From Thysanoteuthis rhombus (taxonomy: Eukaryota; Mollusca; Cephalopoda; Oegopsida; Thysanoteuthidae): DNA of 64,000 nt. The notes beneath the pieces are model-generated. The model was not told where the DNA came from and made no database searches. It was given only the letters and a program-made list of their open reading frames with translations. The stretch lies in contig OY735209.1 of the NCBI GenBank assembly GCA_963457665.1, forward strand, positions 4,903,081 through 4,967,080, read 5' to 3'. Positions 35,415 to 46,730 of this stretch are shown in pieces. The number at the start of each line of letters is the position of its first letter. Within the stretch, counting starts at the first letter, position 1. The translations under genes were made by a program, and so were the position numbers.

Positions 35415-37824
35415 GTGTTGAATATACATAGAACATGGTATATATTTCAAAATTTCTCTATTGGAGATTGCTCACTGTTTTCAGACAGAGCCAATGAATA
35501 TCATTTTCATTAAGTTCAGTGTTCCATTTACATTCAGAATTCTCTCTGTTCTGTATGGTAGAGTCTTCAGAATGGGTGGCTATTTGATCATAGTCATCAT
35601 CTTATACTTGGGGTACATTTGGTTTCACTTCTTTCAGAGTGAAAAAAATTGACGGTTAGTTTGTCAAATAGAGTTGTCTTTCTTACATTGCTTGAAAGAC
35701 GGAAAAAACAAAAGAATGTGGTTTAGTTTCACTTTCAACCATCTTTTCATATCTATTTTGAAAATTCAATCAATTTATTTTGGGTGTTTTTGACTTGTTG
35801 CACTTGATTTTTTTTCTTTTCAATCCAAGATAAACGGTTGAGTTTTATAGTTTCTTTCTCATTGTTAATGTTTTTTGGTTCTTAAGATCGCATTATTCCG
35901 TTTTTATGTATCTCTATTTTGTGTGTATTTTTTTAGTTCTTATTTATATATGTCATTCATATTTTTGTTTATTATATATATAAAATAATAGATGTGTTTG
36001 TAGGAAGGAAACAAATGCCTAAGTTTCTGTTGTACAGGTAATATATGAACTGATATAATGAATATAATTGATTGTTCCAAAGTTGAATATTTCAACCTCA
36101 ATCATAGTCTCTTAAGAGGTCTAAATTTGACTTCTAAATTAATAACTTTTCACTATGAAATTATGCCCTTCATTTAGTTTTTTTGCAGGCTCCTAATAGT
36201 TAAACATGAAACGAACAGAAATGTAATTATCACATTACACAATCAAAGCAGTCTTAAGGGCTATGGACGGATGAAAATCCTCATCATAATAATAAAACTT
36301 TAAAGTGAAATTTGATGATTTAACCTCTGGGTTTTGCAAATGAAACGGATTATCAGTGTTCAGGAATGAAAACAGAATAGGGCTGTTATAATTTCAAGTA
36401 CGTTACATTCTGTGGTTAAACTTTGAGTATTATGCAAAGATCCATTTGAAGTATCTTGTAGACGGAAATGTAAACAAGATTCAAAAACAGTCTAAAACCT
36501 GCTTTGAGTATGCAAAATTATTTTTTCTTCTTCTTTAATGACTAAGTTTATGCTATTTTCTTGCAATTAAAACCAAATTCAAACTTTCAAAGATGATATT
36601 TAATTATTGCAAAAGATTTCTAAAAGACCTTTAAAAAAATGTATGCAAGTACGTTCTCTTAATCTGACCGTCACATTATCAGTGTCATCTGTCTTTACCT
36701 CTCTCCTACACCCTGTAACTGAAGAGAAAACATGATTCTGAAAGTATCCCTGAGCAATATTCTTTAAATAGTTTCAATGAGAAAATAATTGACACTTCTG
36801 TTGATCCATATTTTTCTGCTGGATTGGAACAGACAAACAGTTAGTGGATACACTTACTTTCCTCTTCCACATCACCCCACCCCACCCCCACCTCCAGCCC
36901 TTCTCAGATTACCTAAATTTTCTACTCTTTCATGAAGATCTGTTTCAAAAACAATTTACTAAAAATTTGGAGAATTTGGAGAAGATTTGTATGGATTTCC
37001 ATCATCAATACATTATAATAATTTTTTTCTTGGAGAGTTATTGATGTGTAAATTATTTGTTTGTTTTTCTCTTAATTTGTTTCAAACTTAAAACATATTT
37101 AATTGTTAGAAATTAAAATTGACCTTTCCTCTCTTACATGACATTACTCATAAAATTAGTTAATCCAAGTTTTTTAACACATATGAGAGACTGTTCCAAA
37201 ATTTCGTTTAATGTCATCCATATTTGTCTAAAAGTATTGGAAAATTTACATGGCTTAAAGGGTTACAATTCAATTGAAAATTAATGTTTTAAATGAATTA
37301 AAACATTACAAAAACTGATGGATCTGTTGAACTATTGTAAAAGATGAAGTCATGAAAATGGAATGATACTCTTATAAAGTCATGAATTCTTGTTGTAAGC
37401 CATTCATCATCCTTGGAAGTCTGGCAGTACAGATCAAACAAACTAGCTGTAATTGTATTTTCATGATTGAAGCCTGCTATAATACTAATTGGGAAATCTT
37501 TGTCTGTGGGATTGTTAAACCAATGAGACTAGCACATAATACAATGTATTTTCACGTTTGCAATAATCTTTCAGTCTAAAGGGACTTCTTTTTCATAATT
37601 TTAAACTATTCACGCTTTCCAAAAATACCTGCAAAGATTAACTGTATGCTGAAAACTGATTGTTTTCTGATTAAAATTCTTTTTAAAAAGATCTCAAATC
37701 CCGCAATAGGAAATAGAACAAGATGTTTTTGATGTTTTTCCTAATCTGTCCCTAATGGGTTTTTTTTTTCAAAATGTATAACATTCAAAAGGAAACGCAT
37801 TATTTTTATGCTATAAAAATCATA
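35415..37824. other. Non-coding stretch
   Basis: No gene is recognised; the open frames present are low-complexity. Confidence 0.4.
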
Positions 37825-38356
37825 CACAGTAGACCTTTTATAACGCATTTTGAGCATTGACTCCAATTTCCAAAATGTTAAATTTGGCTCTCAAAATAAT
37901 AGTTCATTACAAAAATAGAACAACCTCTACTGAACCAGGTTACTCAACTGTAAAAAGGAAATGAATTAAACAAAAACATTTCAGTAGTCAGTGAATGAAA
38001 ATCATCGTCTTTTTCTTTTTCATCCGCCACTAAAAAGATTACTAATGTATTGTCAAACTCCTATTGTAGACAATCGCTATATATGTATCTGAGTTTTGTC
38101 AAAGTGTAACCTTCTGGTGAGTTGTCACTATTTAAAATGTTTTTTATTCATTTCTGTTTCCTGCCATCCTATCTTCAACACCACGATTTTCTCTTGATTT
38201 CTGCATGGATTACAAGGGTCAGTCTTGAAGTTTTGGGGTTGGAGTCTGGACTTGGATTAAAGTTTGTAAAAATGGAAAATTGATATAACACAGACTCACT
38301 TATAATGTGGTACAAAATTATGAACCCGATTTCTGCATTATAACAGGTCTACTGTA
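37825..38356. mobile_element. Tigger/pogo-type non-autonomous element (MITE)
   Basis: The left end CACAGTAGACC, continuing TTTTATAACGCA, is the inverted match of the right end TGCATTATAAC, AGGTCTACTGTA (about 19 of 21 positions over the CAGTAGACC core region). It is flanked by TA at 37823-37824 and 38357-38358, the target duplication of this superfamily. The 532-bp interior has no coding capacity but contains subterminal pieces resembling the ends. It lies 611 bp upstream of the Tigger/Jerky-like gene. Confidence 0.8.
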
Positions 38357-38358
38357 TA

Positions 38359-38967
38359 CATACATAAAGTCATGTGACTTATTTTCCTTATATTTTCTTT
38401 CTTACTGATTTCCTGTCCATACTACTTATGACTAAAAATGTGAGACAAGATCTACTCAAATTCATTAAAATCCGAACTGAATCAATATACATATCTAATT
38501 CCGAATTGTGCATGAATATATGATCTTTAATGATTTCCCTTTTTCTTTTACAGAATTAATCTGCGATGGAAAAATTTGAACTCCTCTGATGACCAATTGT
38601 AAATACTGTTTAGAGGAACTGATATTCAATTCAATATTGATTATGGAAGAACGGAAAGAAGATGAATTATATTTCAATAAACTCTGAATGAAACAGCATT
38701 TGTTTTAACGAACCTATTTGGTATCCCATGTGTTCTAACAGCACGTATGATCCAATATTCTCCAAGGACTATTGTCAGAGATTCTAACTTTTTCCAAGCA
38801 ACTTAGAAAGTAATTAATTTGCTTGCCATATTTCTTGATTCTCTGCATCTCTTAATTTGCCTGCCTCTTTTTGTAATTTGGCTGGTAAAAGGTATTGTCT
38901 GCTGCAACAGCACGTGAAGGTTTCAGTGCATTATTTTGGAAACAAGAATTAGTAAACCCTTAAAATA
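38359..38967. other. Upstream region of the Jerky-like gene
   Basis: No recognisable promoter element. An in-frame TAA at 38953 precedes the ATG, so the frame does not extend upstream without splicing. Confidence 0.4.
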
Positions 38968-40614
38968 ATGCCGCCCAAAGTAACACAGAAATGTGAAAAG
39001 AAAATGAAAAGAAAAGTCTTATCAATCAATGATAAGCTTGAAATAATCAAGAAGATGGAACAAGGTGTAAGTAGACGGGCGTTAATATCCGAATATAACA
39101 TTGGGTCTTCTACACTGTACGATATAAGAAAGTCGAAACCGAAACTCATGGAATTCATTGCCTCCAGTGATCTCCTTCCTTCAGCTGTAAATCACAAGAA
39201 TATGCGCAAACCAAAATTAGAAAATTTGGACAAAGTATTGCACGAGTGGTTCCAAGTGAGAAGAACCGAAGGCATCACTATTTCGGGGCCGATGATAATT
39301 GCCAAAGCAAAAGATTTTGCCCTGCAGATGCGGCTGGATACAAACCTCAATTTTTCAGGAGGATGGTTATCAAGATTCAAGAGTCGCCATGGAATCAGAA
39401 ATTTAGACATTGCAGGCGAAAAAAAACGGACCGATTCTGAGGCAGCAAAGGTTTACTGTTCGGATTTTGAAAAGGAAATAGTTAAAAAGTACAACCTGAC
39501 AGCAGACCAAATTTATAATGCTCACGAAACTGGACTACAATGGAAATGCTTTCCCAAAAGAACGTTGGCCAGTTTCAATGAAAGTAGTGTAGTCGGTTGC
39601 AAGGATAATTTGGAGAGAATGACGGTGCTAGCTTGTGCAAATGCCTCGGGCCAACACAGAATGAAACTATTGATTATCGGTAAGCACCAACACACACAAT
39701 GTTTCAAGGGTATGAACCATTTACCTGTAGTTTATAAGACACAACAAAATGCTTTGATGAACAAAGAAATTTTTCAAGAATGGTTCAATGGAGAATTCGT
39801 ACCTGCGGTCAGACAAAATTTACATGATTTAGGAAAAAGCTCCGACTCCAAATGTGTTCTGCTGCTTGATAACCATCGTGCCCATCCTCATGTATCTATG
39901 CTGGTCTCTGATTGTGGAAACATTTTTGCAAGCTATCTACCTTCGAACATGACATCTGTTTCCCAACCTATGGACCAGGGGGTAATTCAGAATTTGAAAT
40001 GCAAGTACAGAACTAAATTTATGGAACACTTAATACACAGTGAAGAATCCATTCCTGTGTTTCTAAGCAAATATTCATTTAAAGATGCAGTATCTGCTCT
40101 CGCTCTTGCATGGAATGAAGTCAAAGCTGCCACTCTTTTGCGTGCATGGAAAAAATTGTGGCCTAATCTCATGTTTTCTGATTTACTTTCTGATGAAGAG
40201 AAAGAAATCGAAGGTAGACAAAGCATCATGGAAATCATTCAAACGAGTAATAACGCACATTTACAGAACCTGGCGGATGGGGATATAGAAGAGTGGCTTA
40301 AGGTCGATGCAAACTGTAACATAAGTAAGGTATGTATTGACCAAGAAATCATAGATAGTGTCATTGCACCAAACACACAAGAATCATCCGTTTGCTCTGA
40401 AGCTGAAGAAGGAGAAGATGAACCTGAACAAAAGATAACTTGGCATTCTGCACAAGCATGTATGGATACAGTTGTGAAGTTTCTGTTACAAAATCCAAGC
40501 TTCTCTATGCAAGAAGTGCTACAAGGGTATAAACTCAAAAATATGATGTTGACAAAGAACCTAACATCTGTCAAGCAAGCAGACATGCAGCATTTCAAAG
40601 ATAATTGCTCGTAA
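38968..40614 (+). CDS. Jerky/Tigger-like (pogo superfamily) transposase-derived protein, 548 aa
   Basis: An uninterrupted single-exon frame from ATG 38968. The domain order is that of JRK/JRKL/TIGD proteins: a Psq-type helix-turn-helix (about residues 14-66, with LSINDKLEIIKKMEQG and IGSSTLYDIRKSK), a CENP-B-type DNA-binding domain (about 75-150, with GGWLSRFKSRHGI), and a DDE_1 transposase core (about 175-380). The core shows IYNAHETGLQWKCFPKRTL, CVLLLDNHRAHP and SVSQPMDQGVI. The second and third catalytic Asp are present (D301, D336). The first, normally in NADETGL, is His186 (CAC at 39523-39525), so cut-and-paste activity is unlikely. The C-terminus has KQADMQHFK, a degenerate version of the PCNA-binding box found at the end of pogo-type proteins. 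An AATAAA lies at 40817-40822. No TIRs flank the gene. This pattern fits a domesticated DNA-binding protein, or a recent relic. Confidence 0.9.
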   Translation: MPPKVTQKCEKKMKRKVLSINDKLEIIKKMEQGVSRRALISEYNIGSSTLYDIRKSKPKLMEFIASSDLLPSAVNHKNMRKPKLENLDKVLHEWFQVRRTEGITISGPMIIAKAKDFALQMRLDTNLNFSGGWLSRFKSRHGIRNLDIAGEKKRTDSEAAKVYCSDFEKEIVKKYNLTADQIYNAHETGLQWKCFPKRTLASFNESSVVGCKDNLERMTVLACANASGQHRMKLLIIGKHQHTQCFKGMNHLPVVYKTQQNALMNKEIFQEWFNGEFVPAVRQNLHDLGKSSDSKCVLLLDNHRAHPHVSMLVSDCGNIFASYLPSNMTSVSQPMDQGVIQNLKCKYRTKFMEHLIHSEESIPVFLSKYSFKDAVSALALAWNEVKAATLLRAWKKLWPNLMFSDLLSDEEKEIEGRQSIMEIIQTSNNAHLQNLADGDIEEWLKVDANCNISKVCIDQEIIDSVIAPNTQESSVCSEAEEGEDEPEQKITWHSAQACMDTVVKFLLQNPSFSMQEVLQGYKLKNMMLTKNLTSVKQADMQHFKDNCS

Positions 40615-40816
40615 TAGATTTTTTAAAAAGTACATATATATGTATAAACTATTCCTTTATTTTTGCATCAGACTTTTGCCCGTTGGAGGTATTTACTAAG
40701 AATTTACTGATACGTTCAACAAACAATTACATATGGTTAGCATAATTACTTCTCAGTTCATTCATTCTATTTGCAGATCTGTAACCCATATCTGGGGCAT
40801 TGGACTGTGGAAGAGA

Positions 40817-40822
40817 AATAAA
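40817..40822 (+). terminator. Polyadenylation signal candidate (AATAAA) of the Jerky-like gene
   Basis: AATAAAG about 200 bp after the stop codon, within a normal 3' UTR distance. Confidence 0.4.
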
Positions 40823-40946
40823 GTCATTTTGGTTTGTAGCTGTTAGTTTCTCAATATTAATACACTTTGTATGAAAGGTTATTATAATAACAGGTGTCTA
40901 CAGAATTAAATTTGGAAAGGTTTTATAGAATGAAACAATTTTTTTA

Positions 40947-41190
40947 AAAGACTCACACTATAGACAAACCATATTCTTGTGAAGTGAGTGGATGAGCATT
41001 TTTCCAGGGTTTGCTACTGAAAATTCATTTCCAAACACACTTTAAAGAGAAACCGTATTTCTTGTATAGTGTGCAAATAAGCATTTTCATGGAGTTCTGA
41101 TTTAAAAAATGCACTACTGAACATATTCTTGTGATGTGCATGGATCAGCATGTTCGCACAGTCAAAATTTGAAAAATCATATTATCAGAT
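40947..41190 (+). pseudogene. Remnant of a C2H2 zinc-finger array
   Basis: In mixed frames: KPYSCEVSG, stop, AFFQGLLLKIHFQTH, then KEKPYF and further finger-like pieces with FMEF, FKK and SCDVHGSACS. About three eroded fingers remain, plus strand, between the Jerky-like gene and the Tc1 element, which may have cut it off at 41260. Confidence 0.65.
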
Positions 41191-41259
41191 TTTGTTGATT
41201 TACAATGAACAATTCAGTTAAAAAAATGAATTGAAATCAATGGTAAGCAATTTAATATA

Positions 41260-42792
41260 CCGTTGGACACTAAAATATCCAACCCCTAGATTATTTTTTT
41301 TCTCTTCTCTAATTATTCATTCAGAATTCGATTTGATGACATTTATCGACTCAATTCGCATTAGTAAAACAGTTAAATATCTGGACTGATAAGAGATAAG
41401 GAAGAATTGATATCAATTTTATTTTCATAATTATCAATACTTTATTATAATGATTTTTGCATAAGTATTCAACTCCTTCAACTAATACTTAATTGAGGCT
41501 CCTTTGGCTTTGATCACAGCTAATAGAGATTCTCTGTAGCCTTTGATAAGACTCCTGCATCTCTCGACTGGTATTTTCCACCATTTTCCTTTACAGAATC
41601 ACTCCAAATCATTCAGGCTCCAGTTTATACACAGAAATGTTCTATTGGATTTAGGTCAGGAAATTGAGAAGGCCAATCCATCTAGGGTGATGGATTCATC
41701 TTGAACGATTCTGAGATGGTTTTCATAGTATGTTTCAGATCATTGTTTTTGTTTGAAGATGAATCACTTACCAAATCTAAGTGGATTGCTGAGAGTGAAA
41801 GATTCTTCCAAAGAAAGGAATGATATTTTAGTGAATCTATCTTCCCCTCAATCCTGGTATGTTTCCCAATACGTCTTGCGCTAAAGCAACCCAATAAAAT
41901 GATGTTTTACCGCCATGTTTCACTGTTAGGATGGTATCCTTTACATCGTACCTTGTTCTTTTTTTTTTCTCCTGTTGTAACATTGCTGGTTTTGTCCTAA
42001 AAGTTCAGTTTTCGTTTCATCTGACAAAATAACTTTATTCCAGTAATTATTCAACTGATCGATTTCTTAAGCAATGCTACACCCTTCTTTTTATGTGTTT
42101 CCTTCAGTTGTGACTTTTTTCATGTAACTCGTCTGCAAAATCCTTGTTGCTTCAATGTTCTTCAAGTTGTGTACGTGTACATTTGTTCCAACATTCTTCA
42201 GATCTGTGTGAATATCATTTAGGCATGATTTCAGGTTAACTAAAACTTACCTTGTGATTCTAGTTACACCTTCTGTTGAAATTCTCATCGGACGACCTGA
42301 TCTTCGCAGGCATTGATACGATACCAGTTTCATCCCATTTTTGACCAATGGATAAGACAGTGAAATGATGTATGTTTAACCATTTGGGAAATTTGCTTAG
42401 TCTTCCCTGGATTTATTTTTCAGGTCCTAGGTGCTCATTGGTTTTCATCATGATTTAAAAAATGAATGAATGTTTGATTTGTAAAATCAATTAGTATAGG
42501 CCTTTTAGAGTGATGATGAGCATTACAAGCAGGGGGTATAAGAATGGCTTATTTATAGCTGTTGTTATGACATAAATTACAGCCAAATTTATTTTTCCAC
42601 TGGGGATCAAATACTCGTGCAGAAGTAATTGCTTATTGTGGAAAAAGAATAATATTAATTCTTCCTTATTTTTCATCAATATACATAGTAAATTATTTTA
42701 CTAATGCTTATTGAGACATCAAATCAAATTTGAAATGATTATACAGACAAAATAAATAAAATTCAGCTGTCAAATGTCTTTGCATATGACTG
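41260..42792 (-). mobile_element. Tc1-like transposon with about 200-bp terminal inverted repeats
   Basis: 41260-41480 aligns with the reverse complement of about 42590-42792. Shared blocks include GATTTGATG, GCATTAGTAAAA, ATAAGGAAGAATT and an AATAA.CAAT stretch. The right terminus reads CAGTCATATGCAAAGACATT from the outside, a Tc1-type end. TA dinucleotides flank both ends (41258-41259 and 42793-42794). A degenerate transposase gene fills the interior on the minus strand. Confidence 0.7.
41482..42440 (-). pseudogene. Tc1-family transposase pseudogene
   Basis: The minus strand reads MGCFSARRIGKHTRIEGKID, then ENL-like SLSAIHLDL, NNDLKHTMKTISESFK (second catalytic block, normally QDNDPKHT), then WPSQFPDLNPIEHF (third block). 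It ends AVIKAKGASIKY with a TAG at 41484-41482. Frameshifts and stops occur, for example after IEHFCV. The N-terminal half is heavily eroded. A canonical protein is about 340 residues. It belongs to the element at 41260-42792. Confidence 0.85.
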
Positions 42793-42794
42793 TA

Positions 42795-43249
42795 TTTCAT
42801 TATAAGGAAGTCATAAATTATATAGATAATTTACATATTGAAAAAGGAAGTGTAATTCAGTGGGGCTGTATGTCTTTCATTTCCAGACTAATCTGAATCA
42901 ACCTGAATTCTTTTTTTACCTCATTTTATAGGTGCATCATTATTCAGCTCATCGTAAAAACTTATATTCTTTCAAAACAGACAAAATATTACGCTTGAAC
43001 AACCATAGCCATCTAAGATGGCAAAGGGTCTTGTCCTTTTTTTTATATTTGCTTGGGTTGGTATGTTCCAGTGCTATTGGCCATTCTATTCTGTCTACAG
43101 ACTTGAAAATTGGCCTCAGTATTCCACTAGACCCCTTCAAAAAATATTTTTATTCCATTTTCTGATAAAAGCTTTTTTTGATCGTTTGAGGTCTTATCAT
43201 GATGGGTTTATTAATTACATCTAGATTCTCCAAGATCTAGTTATTCTTT
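42795..43249. repeat. Non-coding, with a minus-oriented copy of the 31970-32500 repeat
   Basis: About 43050-43180 (CTACAGACTTGAAAATTGG, then GTATTCCACTAGACCCCTTC) is the reverse complement of the repeated unit at about 32240-32330. Nothing else is recognised. Confidence 0.5.
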
Positions 43250-45850
43250 TAGCATGGCCCCCACTTAAAACCTTGAAGGTTAATTTTTCTGAAAACTGAG
43301 AATTCATTTGATCACTTTCAGCGTTAGTAGTTCACATATCAAAACAGTCATGTCATCAGTTTAGAATTGGATTCTCGAAAATGTTCTGCCAGATTGGCAT
43401 AAACACCATTAGAGGAATTCTCATTCATGGTCCCCTAGGATGAATGGGAAGGGATCGTACAGTTTAGCATTGAAACTTATTGTTAATAAAAACCCCTTCA
43501 TATAAGATAAATAAATATTTCTCTCCTCGAAACCCAGATTTCCAGAAGATTTGAAAGGCCAATAAATTGAAAGTATGAAACTGAAAGAAAAAAAAGCAAA
43601 ATTTCCTGTCAGGTTTTGGACTCAATCTGCTGATAGTATTTACCACATTTCTCAACACTAGTGGATTGTTCTTTGCTGATTTCTTTAGCGCTAAAATCAG
43701 TTTTTTATCGGGTGAGGTTGATCGCAAATGCCAAAGAAATAAATGGTTTATTTTTCATAAAATTTGATCTTAAATATGTGTGTTGTACGTAAATTGTGTC
43801 CTGCTTATTTTGGACATTGTTTTTGTCTTTGTTTTTCCTCTGTGATCCCTCACCGGTGGGGCCAGCACACATTCCAAGACAGACCCACACAGGACTGCAG
43901 AACCCCAGGCAAACTAGCATGAGCACTGCAAGAAAAAGAATTTCACATCCATAGTCACTTATAATGAATGGATATTAAAGTTGCAGCTTAGCATTAAAGC
44001 TACTTTGTATATAGAATCTGCACTGATAAAAACTTGAAATATTTCTTTTTTCAAATCTGCCAAATTTCTAGGTTTGAAGGTCAGTTTATTCAATTGAAAG
44101 CACCTAAAATTTAAAAGAAAAAGAAAGTTGGCACTTTATGTAATATAGACACACCGAAAATTACATCAGCCCTGAGAGGGGGGAAAAAAAATCTCTGCCT
44201 GGGTTTGAACTTGGTCCGCCAATTCCATCTTCCAAGGATGTAACCACTCAGCTACTGATCTGTCATGACTTTGAAACGATGAATTTCTGCCCAAAAAGAG
44301 AATTAAAAAAAATGTGAGTATGTGCATGTTTTCTGAGAGCGCGAACGGAGACCCCACAGAGAGCATAAACATGTTCTTGTAAAATCCAACTTTCAAATGT
44401 GTGCTGCAGGCATATTGTGATCTGCTGAGTTTGGTTATCCCTGTCCAGATTAGCATTATAACTACATTGTAAAACCTGGAAAAAAATTATTTGATCAAAA
44501 TTTTCAAAGTAAGAACTACAACCTAAAAAGAAATTAAAAAACTCACTTGTGAGTAGATTTAAATAAATAATTGAAAAACCTTCCTTGGACAATCCTGATT
44601 CAAAATATAAATGCAGTTTGATTCATAGATCTAACTCTAATAGCTTTAGAGAAAATAAATCCCACATGGAAAAAAAACACAGGAAAAAATTGAAAACTAC
44701 ATTATAACTACATTGTAATTAGAATCCCCCCTCTAAAACCTGAAAGAAATTATTTTATCTAGACTGACCAAATGTCCATGAGGTTCAATGGTCAAATAAT
44801 TTAAAAGAATATAAAATTAAAAAGAAAAAAAAACTTTCTGTTGGAATAAGGTCAGTCACTTCTAATTTCTGAGGCTCTCAGCTATTGAAATGCCGTGGCT
44901 TAGGAACAAAGAATTACTGCTCAAGAAAGAATTTTAAAAAAATTAAAAAAATTAAATTCCCCCTCATATGAGTAGGCTCAAATAAAGGATGAAAATGACG
45001 ACCCCGAATGATGCTGATTAAAAATATTCATTTGATTTTATGCGTCCAACTCAATTTTTGAGAAAATTCTAGATGAAAAAATGAAGGAAATTTATCTCAA
45101 CAAACTGGTTTTCCAAGATTGCAATAAAAATCAAATCTTTTTTCTTTGCAAAATCCAATCAAATTTGTGCTGTGATGCGTAGTTCTCAATATCTTAGTGT
45201 ACAAACACACACACACACATTCATTTGTATTTCATAATAAAGAATAGCTGAGATACTCAGCGTTGCTTGGGGAAAAAAATCTGTAAACATGACAACACTG
45301 CAAAATTGACAAAGAATTTATAAAGAATAAGGAGAAAGGCTTTCAAAGAGTTTTTCTTGATGATTGAACTTCTCGTTTGTGTTGCTATCATGACATATCA
45401 ACTACTCCCCTATACAGTCTTTTTCAGGTGTACTATCCGAATGTAATGGTTGTAAACAATTAGAGATTTCCAAAAATATGATGATCAGGCATTCATAGCT
45501 CCTTTTGAAACCTCGAATATTGATTTTTCGGAAAACCGAGAATTCATTCGATCACTCTTGCCAGTAGTAGTTCACATGTAAAAGCAGAGTGTGGGATTTG
45601 AATTGTGCCCATGATGTACTGTCGTTCAGGTCAGGGTTATTGCTTTTTTGCTATTATAGCTACAATGTAAATAGAATCCCCTCTTATAAGAACTTGAAAT
45701 ATTTTCTTCCTCAAACCAACCAAATTTCCAGAAGATTTGAAGGTCTAATAAATTGAAAGCACATAAAATTTTAGAAAGAAAATTAAAATTTAATACTTTA
45801 TATAATAAAGACCTATCAAAAATTGCATGAGCACTTGAATAATGTCATCT
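43250..45850 (-). repeat. Cluster of interspersed repeat family A
   Basis: At least five partial copies follow one another on the same strand, at about 43250-43690, 43960-44330, 44440-44640, 44690-45130 and 45480-45850. Each shows 'TAGCATTATAACTACATTGTAAATAGAATCCCC', given here in pieces, followed by 'AACCAACCAAATTTCCAGAAG' and a 'TCAATAAATTGAAAGCACC' block. On the minus strand, about 44256-44202 reads TAGCTGAGTGGTTACATCC, then CCAAGTTCAAACCC. These are spaced like the A and B boxes of a tRNA-derived SINE. Conserved sequence also continues upstream of the boxes, so the tRNA-like part is not at the very end of the unit. Confidence 0.6.
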
Positions 45851-45894
45851 ATATCCAAATAGAACACTAAGTCAGCAATGAATTATTGGACTCA

Positions 45895-46290
45895 CCACTA
45901 AGTAAATCATGAGAAATTAGTCCATATATTAAATCACTGTAGCCTCACAATTGGCCAACCAACCAGTCAAGTGGACCACAGATTCTTCTCTCTTTGAGTG
46001 TTCTCTGTATTTATTTTTGTATTTATCTCTGGGGCTACGACTATGAAATTTTGCATGAGTACACCACTATAAGTACCACCTGGAATATTTAGTTTTTTTT
46101 ACAAAAAGTGCTTTTTTAGATCTTCATAGTCATTTTGGACCAACAATGCCCAAATCTTGTGATGGGTTATTTCTTAAATAGAAGATGTGTCTTTTTTTCA
46201 ATTAGATAACTTTAGATAAAAGATTTTCTTTAGATAATTTTGGTTAGAGCTCTTTTTTAAAAATTTTTACTTTTAGATAATTGGATCTGG
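45895..46290 (+). repeat. Interspersed repeat family B, copy 2
   Basis: TAAATCACTGTAGCCTCACAA, CAGTCAAGTGGACCACAG, then ATTCTTCTCTCTTTGAGTG, ending in TTTAGATAA-rich sequence. It faces the inverted copy at 48640-48960. Confidence 0.65.
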
Positions 46291-46429
46291 TAGATGTGAG
46301 GTATAGATATATGAATATTAGAGTGTTCTGATTGTACGTTCGTTCGTTCTAATATTAAACTAAAACTAATAGGCAAATTGACCTAATTGATAGCATGAAG
46401 ACTAGCAAGAAATTCTGACAGAGACTTTT

Positions 46430-46730
46430 TGAGGTTGACCTTAGAGGTCAGCCAAGGTCACTAAGGGACATCATATTGAGTTAGTTATTAAATATAGAAA
46501 TGTTTTTTGACCTCACAAATAGTAGGGTGGATTAGTCCAAATTTGATAGGAGAGGTGATGCTGACCTCAAAGGTCACCAGAGGTCAATTAGGGATAAAAT
46601 AACTTTTTTCCCAGCCAAATAATCACATTCCTGGATGTAAATTGGAATGTTAGCTTAACTCTGGCAGAAAAAGATGATAGGATAGGTAGTGCTGACATCT
46701 TAGGCCATTCAAAGTCACCAGAGGTCAAGT
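46430..46730 (+). repeat. Degenerate tandem repeat carrying three AGGTCA direct-repeat-4 motifs
   Basis: AGGTCA-gcca-AGGTCA at 46445-46460, AGGTCA-ccag-AGGTCA at 46571-46586, and AAGTCA-ccag-AGGTCA at 46712-46727, spaced about 126 and 141 bp. The surrounding words (GGTTGACCTTAG, GCTGACCTCAAA, GCTGACATCTTA) also repeat, so this is a diverged tandem repeat. AGGTCA DR4 is the classic nuclear-receptor heterodimer site; function here is not shown. Confidence 0.6.

Noticed and set aside
38968..40614. Complete autonomous Tigger transposon
   Set aside because: No inverted repeats were found around the gene; the nearest pair (37825/38356) encloses a separate non-coding MITE.
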